From Lepas anatifera (taxonomy: Eukaryota; Arthropoda; Thecostraca; Lepadidae), in the NCBI GenBank assembly GCA_034440635.1, contig JAOTON010000961.1, forward strand, positions 1,116,001 through 1,180,000: a stretch of DNA of 64,000 nucleotides. Direction: 5' to 3'. Position numbers and translations under genes: made by a program. The notes under the pieces are model-generated. The model ran no database searches and had not been told where the DNA came from. It saw only the letters and a list, made by a program, of their open reading frames with translations. Position 1 is the first letter of the stretch. Each line of letters begins with the position of its first letter. Below are positions 1-12,411 of this stretch, one piece after another.

Positions 1-1134
1 AAAGAAGGCAACTGGATATTGAATATCCTCGTAGCAAAATATGCATAGACAAACTTATTTTGCGGATGTCAATGCAGGCAAGGAAAATGAGCGAACGAAT
101 GAATTGTCATCTTTGCTAGAAAGCTTTCGAAGTTGGAGGGGGGGTGAGAACTTTGGTGACCGGAGATCGATTATTCGATGCGACCGCAAGTCATAAGTGG
201 ATCCTATGGATCCGACCAAACAGCACCTGGGTAGGGGATGCCACTTCCTGCCGTTCCGACCTACCAGGGCGCCGAATTGCATTGCCGAACGCCGCTAATG
301 GCCCTGGCGAGGGGCAGGGGGTGTTGGAAGGGACGTTTTATGGGGCGCCGGGGTTCAGTCAAGCCACTTGAGCACTCTTGTTGCGAGTACATGTGAGTCC
401 CATTTCTGTACACGACTTGTGCTTACGTATGAAAAAGAAGTGGCGTACCAGGGAATACCCTGGTACGCTTTACCCCTGTTCCTTCGGGCGTCATTTCATC
501 ATTTGCGGTGATTGGCTCGATAAGAAGCAAACTCGCGTACCACAAAGGCATTGCCGTTGATGGAAAAACCGTTCTGTGGCGTTAATCATTTGATCGAAGC
601 AAGTGAGCGGAGGCGCTCGGATGCGCGCTGGCGCGAGTCTCAGGGTCTCGGTTTAATGAAGCATCGGATCGAACATATAATCTAAAGAAGCATCGAGTCT
701 AGTATGAGAACGAACATCACTAGTTCTTCTACGGCTGGTAGGAATAACAGGGATTGGGTGAATTTCGAATTTTGGTAATCCCCGGCCCAGTGACCCTCTG
801 GTTCACTTCGAGCATCTATTTCCCTCCGGTCTGCCGATACCAGATATTCTTGATGACATCAGCGAACTTCAAACGCGTGTTATCATACTTAAGTGGGGTA
901 GGTTTTCATATCATTTACAGCCCATGCCGAGTTGGACTGGGTGGTAGAGTCTGAGTGCGTCAGTAGACTAAATGTGTGAGATTGAATATGCCATAGTTAA
1001 GTGCTGTAGCGACTTTTTAGACAAGTTGTACATAGGATAAGGTCTATATTCAGCAAGTTTGTAACACTTAAGAGGCTATCATAACGAAGGGCGTGTATAG
1101 CCAAACCGCTGAAAGTACCCTAAAACCCAACACA
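1..1134. other. Stretch with no supported gene
   Basis: I see only short overlapping open frames on both strands and no convincing exon. A perfect short hairpin lies at 443-468 (11-bp arms reading GCGTACCAGGG and its complement, 4-nt loop). At 269-288 there is an 18/20 match to 6948-6967 (GGGCGCCGAAYTGCAYTGC), which may be a relic of a shared repeat. Nothing else stands out. Confidence 0.5.
443..468. repeat. Perfect 11-bp inverted repeat (hairpin)
   Basis: The arms GCGTACCAGGG and CCCTGGTACGC are separated by AATA. It could be a cruciform-forming site or a fragment of a foldback element. No flanking duplication was seen, so its origin is open. Confidence 0.6.
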
Positions 1135-2060
1135 CACCCAGATACACACACCGTCCACCTCCACTCCAGTGGAGGGGAGGTTTCAACCTCCCCCTCTCGA
1201 GCTCTACTCCTTTGGGGAATAGTGAAAAACCGTAAACGTTGGTAAATAACCCATAGTAAATGATGAAGTTACATCGGTCACTTTTTGGCTCAGGCCATTA
1301 TTGATGTCATTATAGATCAAAGAAGATGACAGGCTAGATATTGTATGGCTCTGGTGTCTGAGTTAATTTGGGATACAGCTTCAGGCATTATTTGATTCCT
1401 CGCGTTACGGCGAATCGAACTACATGACATGACCATGATAGGTCAAAGTTTTCAATGTCTTGACCTAAGGCCAAGTCAAGGATGCCTTTTCACCTTATAA
1501 GGTTAATATGCATATCAGTGGACTCGAATAATGATCCTAACGTGATGGTATCCAAATTAGATATCTATCGCCATTCCGTGGAAGGTTATTGATCCAAATT
1601 CGAGAGCCTGTCGAGTAGTCTCAGATACCCGCTCAGAGGTCACAGGTCAAGACGTAAACCTGACCCCAGGGAGTGGGCTGTGGTGTCATGATCCTAGGAA
1701 TAGAATGCTATTCTAACCCGTATCTACAGGAATTAAACCATTTTTGGACAACCGCCGTTCTCCGTTGTATGTCCTATGGAGAAGTCATGACCCGTGCCTG
1801 ACCCTATGTCATCAATATAAACATCCTGTTGCCTCAACTTTTGGTTCTCGGTGGGCCTATTGTGTGATATGAATGTCAGATCAATATATTTTAACATTTT
1901 TTCACTGTTTCCATTTCAACGTTTTTGGGGATAGTCACTTTACCTGGCCTTTTGACCTGACCTGAGATGACAAGCTTAGAATTTAAAACCGCAGAATCAA
2001 TAAGCGATAAGGTGTGCCAAGTACGATGGGCCCCCGTTTTCTGGCACTATCGGGAAAAGG
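1135..2060 (+). repeat. Interspersed AGGTCA-rich repeat, copy A
   Basis: This block is a diverged homologue of 4036-4773. Both begin with a GC-rich palindromic segment followed by CTCGAG. Both then contain a GTGAAAAACCGTAAACG-like segment (GCGAAAAACGGTAAACG in copy B), an ACCATTTTTS tract, a TATGGAGA/AATGGAGA site before CATG(A/C)C, CTCGGTGGGCC(T/C)ATT, and TGTGATATGA. Near the end both carry GACCTGACCTGAGATGA and then GGT(G/A)TGCCAAGTACG(A/G)TGG. Order and spacing are kept, so this is one family. Copy A has lost clear terminal repeats, so its edges are approximate. There is no coding capacity. It carries several AGGTCA half-sites. Confidence 0.75.
1637..1649 (+). promoter_or_regulatory. DR1 nuclear-receptor-type motif
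   Basis: The sequence AGGTCA-C-AGGTCA is a perfect direct repeat with one-base spacing. That is the DR1 arrangement bound by RXR heterodimers and HNF4-type receptors in animals. An identical 13-mer occurs at 37615-37627, also in AGGTCA-rich repeat DNA. The motif match is certain, but use as a binding site is only an inference; it may simply be repeat sequence. Confidence 0.4.
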
Positions 2061-3588
2061 AAAAAATAGTTCAGTCGTTTGATAGATTCAGTCGTTCTTC
2101 TACTGCCGATAAAACGCATTGTCACCTCCCAAGAGAGTGACAATGCTTTGGCAGACTGATGATTCATGAAACGCTGCACTCGCTCAACAGAGGACCAACT
2201 GCGATCTGTATTTAGCCTCACATATTTACCGGAATCCACTGATGAGCCCGGGTCCCGTACCGCTGTCCAGCAGTACACTCTGCCCTATCATTTCCCGGCT
2301 ACCGCGACATGCCCCCCCGGCGCTTTCCCATCACCGCCCGACTACCGTGGTATGCACCACCCCCATGTATACCAATCGGACACATGGCACGCGACGAGAC
2401 TGCCGAGTCGGGCTGCCGGCAGCTCCCATCCCGCCGCGTCCGCCGTGCACCCTGCACGGGCAGCGGTACCTATCTCACCATCTGATACCTCCCCAGCAAG
2501 CCAAGCAGCGGCGCCCGGGTAAAAACCCTGAGGCCAAAACAAGCGGATCTTCGCTCAGCCGCTATCAGTGGCGTATCACACAAACATGACTGACTAACAG
2601 CACTGGGCCGACCCCCGGCGACCTCAGGGTGACCTCAGGGCGCCGCCCTTCCTGCATGAAACTCTGCAAGGGCGGATCGTCCTGGCACGAAGCGGTGATT
2701 ACCTGCGCCGGCTTCACGGCCATCTCTTGTCTGAGATGCGGCTGGGAGATGGATGCACGGCCAACGCCGCAGGCCATGGCCAACAGCCTGCCGCGGCGCT
2801 GTCGGCCTGCAGCGAGCATGGCCAGGCCTCTGTGTCTAGCCAACTACCGCAGTGGGGTATGTGGTCACCAGAAACGAGGCCTTAATGTGCAACATGTATG
2901 CTGATTATTTCAAAATTTTTTGAACTCGGTGTGTCAATAACAAATGTTGGCTCTCAATGCATGTTACTAAGCCTGGTGTCGCAACGCAGGAGCGGACTAG
3001 TATAAGACACGGTGGTCAGCTGCTGCGTTTGTGGGAGTTGTTTGTGTCTCGTTAGAGGCCGTCTATCGTCAGCAGCCGTGCGTTGCAGCGGCCGGGGCGG
3101 AGACGGACGGCGCGGGGTGCGGAACGGATGCCGACGATGCCGCAGCACCCACACGCGGAGGACCCGGACGGTCACGGCTGTCCCCCACAGCCAGATGACG
3201 CTGCCTTGATAGTGACTAGCGAAAACAAATCAAGGTCGACGTCCTTGGGAGAAACGAGAGGCTGCCAAAGCATATCTGCCAGCCAGGCTGGATATACCGG
3301 TTTACCACAGACATGTGCATGATTATTCCAACGAACCACACAAATCGAATTACTGAAATCTTTTCGCGGTCGTTTTAGGCCTGCCTGTAGTCGATAAGGA
3401 CGGCACCGGCTCTGGCTCCATCACCAGGGGCGCTGGTGGCGGGTGAGCCTTCTTTGCACCTCTGTTTAAGGACGTGGTGTCGGCAGCTGGTCCGGTTGGC
3501 CCGGCGTGATCGTTCAGCTCATGGTCAGCCGCAGCGCAGCGGGCGCGGATCATCCCTGCCAGCGGTGTCGGGTTCCACAGTGGCCCCC
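2061..3588. other. GC-rich stretch without a supported gene
   Basis: From about 2240 to 2850 and again at 3060-3200 the DNA is GC-rich with CpG, so several frames stay open on both strands. Their translations are rich in Pro, Arg and Ala with no recognisable domain, as expected for random GC-rich DNA. A short direct repeat (GGTGACCTCAGG-like, twice) lies near 2618-2640. An unmethylated promoter island is possible, but I see no TATA box, CCAAT box or exon to support one. Confidence 0.45.
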
Positions 3589-3768
3589 GACCTGAGACCT
3601 GTCCCCGTCAGCCTGCCCTGAGACCTGTCCCCGTCAGCCTGCTGACGGCTGCCGAACTGAGACCTGTCCCCGTCAGCTCTGACGCCCTCTGACCTGAAAC
3701 CTGTCCCAGTCGCCTGACCTGAGAGCCCCGTAGCCTGACCTGAGACCTGTCCCCGTCAGCCTGCTGAC
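3589..3768 (+). repeat. Degenerate minisatellite, CTGAGACCTGTCCCCGTCAG unit
   Basis: About six imperfect copies of a unit near CTGAGACCTGTCCCCGTCAG follow one another, with variable GCCTGCTGAC spacers. Copies diverge in spacing, so the array is old or the unit is compound. Confidence 0.8.
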
Positions 3769-3806
3769 ACCACTCAGGGACTGACTCAGGGAGTGTGTCT
3801 CAACTT

Positions 3807-3809
<3 letters not shown>

Positions 3810-3890
<81 letters not shown>

Positions 3891-3898
3891 ATTATATT
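3810..3898. repeat. (TA)n microsatellite
   Basis: A nearly pure TA run of about 85 bases, interrupted near the end by TATTATA, leading into GTGTGTGTG. Length may be unreliable in assembly. Confidence 0.95.
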
Positions 3899-4035
3899 GT
3901 GTGTGTGTCTCCAGCGGGAGGCCTCCGACAGTCGGCGCAACAATAACTCCCTGTTGAGACAACTTAGAACTTAGAAAATGGAGCAAGCAAACCACAGCTT
4001 AACACGCGCAACGGGGTCTGAGCCACCTTCGCTTT

Positions 4036-4773
4036 GACGGAGGGGGGCGGGTACCCGCCCCGCCCCCGCCCCTAATATCTCGAGAACCACGCTAGGTAGC
4101 GAAAAACGGTAAACGGTGTTGGATAGCCCATCCATTTCTCCATCGAAAATATTTGAACCATTTTTTCAGGTCACATTTAAGGTCACTAGAGGTCAAAACA
4201 TACCGTCATAGGGATAACATGTAAATGAAGGTTTTCGGTTAGTACATCTGAACAAGTAAAGATAGATCAAAACAACTGAACTACATGAATCCTCGCAGCA
4301 AGCCGAATCTATATAAAATGCATATCATTAGAACCGCAAAGCCAAGGCGAGTATAATGCAGCTAAAATAAATGCTCTATCACGGGTATCATCATCCGTTA
4401 CTAAGTTATTCAGGTAAAAAACCATTTTTCCATGTACTTCCAATGGAGAGGACATGCCTCGTACCTGACCTTAGTTCATCGATATAAAAAATACCGGAAC
4501 ATATTTTAAAGAACTCGGTGGGCCCATTATGTGATATGAGTTTCAATCTGAAAAGTTCATCCTCTTCCGACGTCTGCTATCTAAAACTTTTGAGGTCAGG
4601 TCGCTTGACCTGTACTGGTGACCTGACCTGAGATGACCTAACGTTAAAATGTTGTAAAAAATTGTAAAAATGATCAGGGAGGAAAAGGTATGCCAAGTAC
4701 GGTGGTGCTACCCGCTGCTATTTTTATGCTATCTCCAAAAAACCGGAGGGGGCGGGTACCCGCTCCCCCCGTC
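4036..4773 (+). mobile_element. Non-autonomous inverted-repeat element, AGGTCA-rich family copy B
   Basis: The left end (from 4036) reads GACGGAGGGGGGCGGGTACC. The right end (to 4773) is its imperfect complement, ending GGTACCCGCTCCCCCCGTC. Each end also carries its own internal palindrome around GGTACC. The 738-bp interior has no open frame of note and aligns with copy A at 1135-2060. Terminal inverted repeats without a transposase suggest a MITE-like DNA element, though no clear target duplication was found, so the class is unassigned. Half-sites include three AGGTCA between 4169 and 4200 and a run of AGGTCA/TGACCT from about 4592 to 4640. Confidence 0.65.
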
Positions 4774-5779
4774 AGTGAGCGTGTTAAACAAAAATCTGAG
4801 GTTTTTGAAGTTTAGGGGAGAATGAAACTAGGCTGGTTCACGAGAGAGCACAGATATGCATCCGACGGCCTTGAGAATTCGCCTGAAGCTGCTAACGCTC
4901 CAAATCTCCTTAATCAGACAATGATGCAAAGCTGATTCTGGTAATTTTAATTGTTTTAGGGTTTAAGTATGTATTTTGTTCGGTTTCCTGTTACCCTTTC
5001 TATAAGACAAAGGGCCGTATCATAATTGTAAAAAAAACAAAAACATTTCTAGCGATTAAATCCTAAGCACCAGCCTCCTCCCCAGGCTCTGGACGCTCCT
5101 TCTTGCACGAGCCTCACAAATTTATTATTAGTGTACTGAACACATTCATCAGGTATTGGTGTGAAATGGGTGGAAGACGTTCATTTGGTGATTTCTTTTA
5201 ACTTATCACGAAACCTATCTCAATTATTGTTCTCTCATTCGCTCAGCAAACCACAAAGCGCATCGTGAGGTGTTATTGGGAATTCCGCCAAAGCGTTTGA
5301 GTGTCCGTCGGTATTAGTCAGTTCCGGACATGCCTCGCGCAATCTGTGGAAGTCGTGCCACCACCCACGCCAGGCGAGACTGCAAGGAATTCCTTGTCTA
5401 GCCTTGCGTTCACCCGACTCGTTGTGAACGTATTCCCGTCGGCTGCGGTGTCTCCCGAGTTGGAGGTCGTCGGGGATACCATGACGACCAGCGGTTGCAA
5501 GACTTGGGGATCTACACGCCGGGCAGCGCAGCGTCGCGCCTCGGATGCTATTCTGAAGGCAGGACATCTCTTAAGGGGATCATTCTTGAAACAATTGTAG
5601 ACATAGTTTTATATGTTTTCTTATTTACCCACCATTTAGTGAAGACAAAAAATGAATTGCTTAGGGTTTGCTGACCCGGAGAAAAGCGTGTTGCCACCGT
5701 TATTATCGATTTGGTTCGCCTGCCGACTCGTTGTTTTCATTCACTCGCTCTGTCGATCGTCGGGCACTGTTGTTGTACA
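4774..5779. other. Stretch with no supported gene
   Basis: The region 5235-5600 is open on both strands for about 100 codons, but neither translation has a recognisable motif or good splice borders. I treat it as non-coding. The rest is AT-rich with no notable structure. Confidence 0.45.
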
Positions 5780-6097
5780 CATTGGCGGACGCAGGGGAGG
5801 GGGCCATTCCGACCATGCCCCCCCAAAGCGCTGGAAGAGGGGGCATGGCCCCAAACTATCTTCTGGCCTCCCAAACGCCGGATAATTTTTTTGAAAAAAA
5901 GGTGTTTACACTAGGTCTGAAGAGCAAAAAAATGTTCGCTCCGAACCCCCCCCCAGGAGAGCGATCATGCACTTGGAGAGGTAGCTTATACTAGGTCTGT
6001 CGAGCACCCAAATTGCACGTCTTACCCCCCCCTTCCCTCGGAGGAGATGCAGACATGGGTTTGCCCTCCCCAAAACTCGGGTCTGCGTCCGCCCCTG
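5780..6097. mobile_element. hAT-like MITE with CAGGGGCG-type ends
   Basis: The right end, CTGCGTCCGCCCCTG, is the complement of CAGGGGCGGACGCAG. The left end, CATTGGCGGACGCAG from 5780, matches this except at two positions. The flanking 8-mers GTTGTACA (5772-5779) and GCAATACA (6098-6105) agree at five of eight bases, consistent with a decayed 8-bp target duplication as hAT elements make. The 318-bp interior is GC-rich with C-runs and encodes nothing recognisable. This is probably an old non-autonomous hAT-type element; superfamily assignment rests only on ends and duplication length. Confidence 0.6.
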
Positions 6098-6180
6098 GCA
6101 ATACACTACATAATGCTACCTATGTTTTGCATTAGCCGTCGCGGGATTACACATTACCACGGCACTGCCTACTTGGGAAG

Positions 6181-6222
6181 GCTTGACAAACCTTTCTACC
6201 ATGTCTCATCAGGTTTGTCAGC
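6181..6222. repeat. Short hairpin
   Basis: The 10-bp arms TGACAAACCT and AGGTTTGTCA flank a 17-nt loop, with GC pairs continuing beyond a one-base bulge. Related words (GACAAACCACTG, GGTTTGTA) recur at 6313-6350, suggesting a local rearranged repeat. Confidence 0.5.
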
Positions 6223-8103
<1,881 letters not shown>

Positions 8104-8189
8104 AAGAACAAGTCCCGATACAGAAATTCTATAAGTCAGGCCTGGTTTGAGAAGTGTGCGGGTGGCCACGCTGGACTGTTTTGCCGGCC

Positions 8190-8545
8190 TGCGCCCGTCT
8201 GGACCGGGCTGGTCTGTTCTATCGGTCCGAGCCGGCCTGCGCTGGTCTGTTCTGCCTCCTGCTCCGGTCCGTTCTGCCTCCTGCGCCGGTCCGCTCTGCC
8301 TCCTGCGCCAGTCCGTTCTGCCACCTGCTCCGGTCCGTTTTAGGGGACTGCGCTGGTCTGTTTTACGGGTCTGCGCCGGTCCGGTCTACCAACTGCGCCA
8401 GTCCGTTCTGCCGTCCGCGCCGATCTGTTTTAGGGGACTGCGCCGGTACGTTCTGCCACCTGCTCCGGTCTGTTCCAGGGGTCTGTGCAGCGGTCTGTTT
8501 GGCCGGTCTGCACAGCGGTCTGTGTGGCCGGTCTGCGCAGCGGTC
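8190..8545 (+). repeat. Degenerate GC-rich minisatellite
   Basis: Units of roughly 22-24 bp containing CCGGTCCGTTCTGCC and CTCCTGC recur about a dozen times, then drift into GCAGCGGTCTGTKTGGCCGGT units at the right. Long frames across it on both strands (up to about 180 codons) read as Pro/Val/Cys/Leu-rich repeats created by the array. Confidence 0.85.
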
Positions 8546-8923
8546 GGCCGTTTGTGGTTGGCACCGGCAGCCAGCCGAGACCAGAATCCGGCAAACACCG
8601 TTCTACACTCGTTAGAATACCACATTTTCAAGGATGGAGTCCTACCGATGGCCATTGTTTCAGCAGTCGGCAGCCATATAACAGACAGGTAGGCTGACGT
8701 ACTGTAAGCGTTGGTGATTCTCAGCGATTGCTCTGTTAGTACACATGTAACCTGCAGTGGTGGTGGTATTGACCGTATTACTCTGGCTGAGACACGCTCT
8801 GTCTTCACAGAGTTCTGTCCTCCGCGCTGGTCTGCGGCCGGTGCTGTATCCGGGCCGCGTTTCTGTCGTGTCAATGGCAGGGCGTTGTCGTTTCCGCGTG
8901 CGGAGACAGTGCGGGTGTATGTC

Positions 8924-8956
<33 letters not shown>

Positions 8957-9164
8957 CGTTCTCGGGCTGGGAACGGCTGTCAGCGTGCCAGGATGCCCGC
9001 CCATCTGGGTCACGGTCGGGCTCGGCCGGCTGAGGTGACCCGCACCAGCCGCTCAGTTTTCCCCCTCGCTGGAAACACCAGGCGCAGACTCCGCGCTGAC
9101 CCCTGCCTGGTGGGAATAGACCGGCGCCGCTATTCTCGCTGGAGGGGTGTCCGAAAACTGATAC
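8546..9164. other. GC-rich island with a (CGG)n tract
   Basis: The right half is CpG-rich and holds a CGG run at 8924-8956. Frames of 117-158 codons exist on both strands, but their composition (Arg, Ala, Pro) follows base composition. It could be a promoter island; no exon is visible. Confidence 0.4.
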
Positions 9165-9475
9165 AGCGCTGGGTAGAGACATTGTAGCGGTGGGTGGCGC
9201 TGAGTAGAGATATTGCAGCGCTAGGTGGTGCTGAGTATAGACATTGCAGCGCTGGGTAGATACATTGTAGCGCTGGATGGTGCTGAGTAGAGCGCTGGGT
9301 AGAGACATTGCAGCGCTGGGTAAAGACATTGCAGCGCTGGGTAGATACATTGTAGCGCTGGGTGGCGTTGGGTAGATACATTGTAGCGCTGGGTGGCGCT
9401 GGGTAGAGACATTGTAGCGCTGGGTGGCGCTGAGTAGAGCGCTGGGTAGAGATATTGCAGTGCTGGGTAGATATA
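9165..9475 (+). repeat. Minisatellite of GCGCTGGGTAGAGACATTGTA units
   Basis: About thirteen units of 19-21 bp built on AGCGCTGGGTAGAGACATTG alternate irregularly with a short variant, GCGCTGGGTGGC. A 220-codon minus-strand frame covers the array and gives Leu-Pro-Ser/Gln-Arg-Tyr repeats; it stays open because the repeat lacks stops in that frame. I do not regard it as a gene. Confidence 0.9.
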
Positions 9476-12217
9476 CCCCTTGGAGAGGCAGAAACCGCCA
9501 GTGCAACAAAAACAATATTTCCCGCATAAACACGTTTTCTAAGAAGCACGATTACCTTTCAGTTTGGTGTTAGGAGGAAATACACACTGGACAACATCTT
9601 AACCATTGCATGAAGCGTGAAGTGCTAAACGAGACACCCACCAATCTTTTTACCGGGTTCTAAGGGCTCAGGCATGCAGAAGCAACAACTCTACATTGCA
9701 TGTGTATTTTGTCACCCATAAGGCAGGAGCCTGGGCTTAAGCTCAGCTCCGTCGTTTCGGCTTGGTGCTGTCGCCGCTACTAACCGGAAAAAGGCTGTTT
9801 TGAGATAATCTTATTCGACAAGAAAAGAAGCCGCCATTTTGTAACACCGGGAACATTTTTATGGGCGGAGAGAGAGGCAAGCGTACTATGATGGCACCGT
9901 TATTATGGAATGTGTAATTGTTGAGGAACAGGGCAGGACATCAAGGAGGTACCACGAGCAAAATCAGCACGTGATCAGTGTGGAAAGGACGAGGACTAAT
10001 GAGTCCGGACTCAGGTTTCATCGTGTTAATCCTGATGTGAAGTACTGAAATCTATGATGTCATCGCCATAAGATGATGTCATCGCACTCTTACCAATTAC
10101 TTGAACGTGCGCACTGTGCATATCACTGTTGCTTGTATGAACTTGCAGTAGTATTAAAGAAAACATTCCCAGAGAGGAAAACTAGCTGGACGCTATTGTA
10201 ATATGTAATATAACAGTTTGGTTATGATTTGTAGCCTTAGGACATGCATCACTATTTCTTCCGTATCCTTCATACGTCCGATGCCCTCACTTTATTAACG
10301 AAGTGGGGGCGAGAGAAATGTTGTATGAAACCTAGCTTTTTTAGCTATGCCATGAGTATGAGTATACCACATTCGCCGCCATCGACAAAAAGTGGTGAGG
10401 GTGACAGTCAATTTTCAACCAGCTGCTGCCAAGAAACTCTCCCCTTAAGAACTAAAAACTTATTCGATTTGGGCTCATTTTTTGCACTCCGCATAGGCTG
10501 TTTTCAAAATGTTTGATTTTTCCCAATTTTGATGAAAGCTGGGATTGAAATCAGAAGTGTTGGTCCCTTAGTCCCCCCTCCATTCTGACACGTCTGGAGG
10601 ATACGGGAGAAGGAAGTGATTCATATCCTAAGTTCACAAATCATAACGTGTCAATTAGATTAAATATTACAACGACGTCCAGCTAGCTTAATATATCCAG
10701 AAATTTTGTAGGGATGTGCTATTTCCACAATTTTGGACTGATTTGTGTATATTCTTCTATCGCATATCGCATAGGCCGCAGGCCCATTTGCAGACCCGTC
10801 CAACCCACGCTGTTTGCACTTGTTGCACGGCTCACCACCGGCAGCGGAGCCCTTCCGGCACTTGCGTCCTCAGTCGGCCCAGCATTTGCTCCAGATCGGT
10901 AAACCAGCATCGGCAGTGGCTGTCGCTTTATTGTCCGTCAGCCTCAATGTCGGCCGGCGGGCCTTGTGGGACAGCCTTCACCTGCACTGGAACTGGACCA
11001 CGCCGCGGCTGCCGCTGTTCCGGCATGCACGGCACGACTCGCCGCCACCCGAAGCTACTTGTGGCCGCGCTGGTTTTAGGGTAATGCGGGCGCCGCGATC
11101 TGCGCTGAATGGCTAAGCGGTGACTTTGAAGAGGAGAATCACGTATGTAAGACCATATTGCACTGGATCAAGGCCTATTTGGGTGCCCTGGAACGCCAAT
11201 AGTCCGCGATGGAGTCGGTCTGGAATATTTATGGGGCTTAACTTATGGTTTTTGAATCAGTGAATCACAGGCAACACTGATGCAAATGAAAGTGCGGATT
11301 TTGTAATGAAATCCGACCTTGGCACTGGTCAGTCGGATTTTACCAGCAATCATTAACGAGTTTCCAAAGCCTGCAAAAGTGCATTACAGTGTTGTTAGCT
11401 TTATCTTAAGTCAACAGAGGGCCTCCTAAAATAAAGCTAGTGCACGGTCTATGATTATTCTTCCTCGTACCACATACTGGAGGTAGATATTCATTAACGG
11501 CTGCTGTTTTTCCATGCTTGGACTCTTTGGCTGGTTATAAACCCTCAGTTGATGAGCGCGCAATTTTTTTCCCCGGATTATATGTAATCTCTCTTCAAAC
11601 AGCAATACACTGAATTGCTCCTTAAAATGCACTTTGCGGTGGAGCCGAAAACTAGGCTATAAAGCATGAGTTTTGAATGGCTCAACTCTCAGCCTATACA
11701 AATGGCAAACATATGTATGAACCAAGCGCTGTCTTCGCACAGAAGAAAATGTATTGCCTCTTCTCTTCTATCACATCGTGTTTTAATATACTCTAAAGTC
11801 ATATAGTTTCGTTCTGGCAGTCATTGAATGTGGTAGTCAGTGGTAGTCGCAGCAGTAGAGATGTCCTGATGAAGACATCGGATAAGATGTTGCACCTGCG
11901 CTCTAATGTGGATGTATAGCAAACATAAATGCCGCCCCTACAAGTGAGACCAAATTATAGCTCAGCGTTCGCACGGTGTCTCTGTACATTCCCGGCTGTA
12001 TGCTTTTAAGGAGAAATACTTCCTGCTGCTCATGGCGTCCCATCAATGCCAGTTCACCTGTAGTGCTTGTCTGGGCGGAATCTGTTCAAGTCACAGTCTT
12101 GAGTTGGTATGTTCCGGGGTGGCTGTCGAAGGCATACATGTTGGTTTGTTTATTATGATACCCAACGAAGTGTGTAAAAATATTATTGGTATCGCTGAAG
12201 GAAATGGCCACCGATTA
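9476..12217. other. Stretch with no supported gene
   Basis: This stretch is mostly AT-rich with short frames only. A GC-richer part at 10770-11110 is open on both strands for 60-120 codons without recognisable motifs. Around 10060-10090 there is a local duplication of GATGTCATCGC. I found no RNA gene or mobile-element end that I can support. Confidence 0.4.
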
Positions 12218-12402
12218 CATACAAATAATTATTGGGGTTCAAGGACGCACCAACTGCTAGGGTTATACGGCGTCGCCAACTCTCACCCTGTTGGGAGGGA
12301 TGTGGGGGATCAGATCAACTTATTCGAGGCTCTGTCGGGACTTGAACCCGTGACCTGCGGCTAGGAAGGCAGGCACTCTACCCCTGAGCCACGCATTCCC
12401 CG
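12218..12402 (-). mobile_element. tRNA-derived SINE, full length, copy 1
   Basis: On the minus strand a tRNA-like head reads GGGGAATGCGTGGCTCAG at its 5' end. Its A-box (complement of 12376-12391, TGGCTCAGGGGTAGAG) and B-box (complement of 12338-12350, CGGGTTCAAGTCC) are both near consensus for RNA polymerase III internal promoters. A non-tRNA body follows with AACAGGGTGAGAGTTGG and GCAGTTGGTGCGTC, then an AT-rich tail. The same body occurs in the SINE at 57097-57278. Flanking 9-mers CACCGATTA (12209-12217) and CACCGAGTA (12403-12411) differ at one base and fit a target-site duplication. The 185-bp copy appears complete. A free tRNA gene is unlikely because of the attached body. Confidence 0.85.
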
Positions 12403-12411
12403 CACCGAGTA

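Noticed and set aside
8147..8692. 181-codon plus-strand frame with Pro/Val/Cys repeats
   Set aside because: It coincides with a degenerate minisatellite, and a frame on the other strand is open as well.
8871..9533. The longest open frame in the window (220 codons, minus strand)
   Set aside because: It is mostly translation of the 19-21 bp minisatellite and the CGG tract; composition and repeats follow the DNA array.
9985..10060. Hammerhead-ribozyme-like words (GGACGA, CTAATGAGTCC, GGACTC, CTGATG, GAAA)
   Set aside because: The conserved core CUGAUGA and GAAA do not occur in the right order around a closing stem, so no hammerhead can be drawn.
12330..12402. Stand-alone tRNA gene on the minus strand
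   Set aside because: The tRNA-like part continues into the SINE body shared with 57097-57278, and it is flanked by a target-site duplication.
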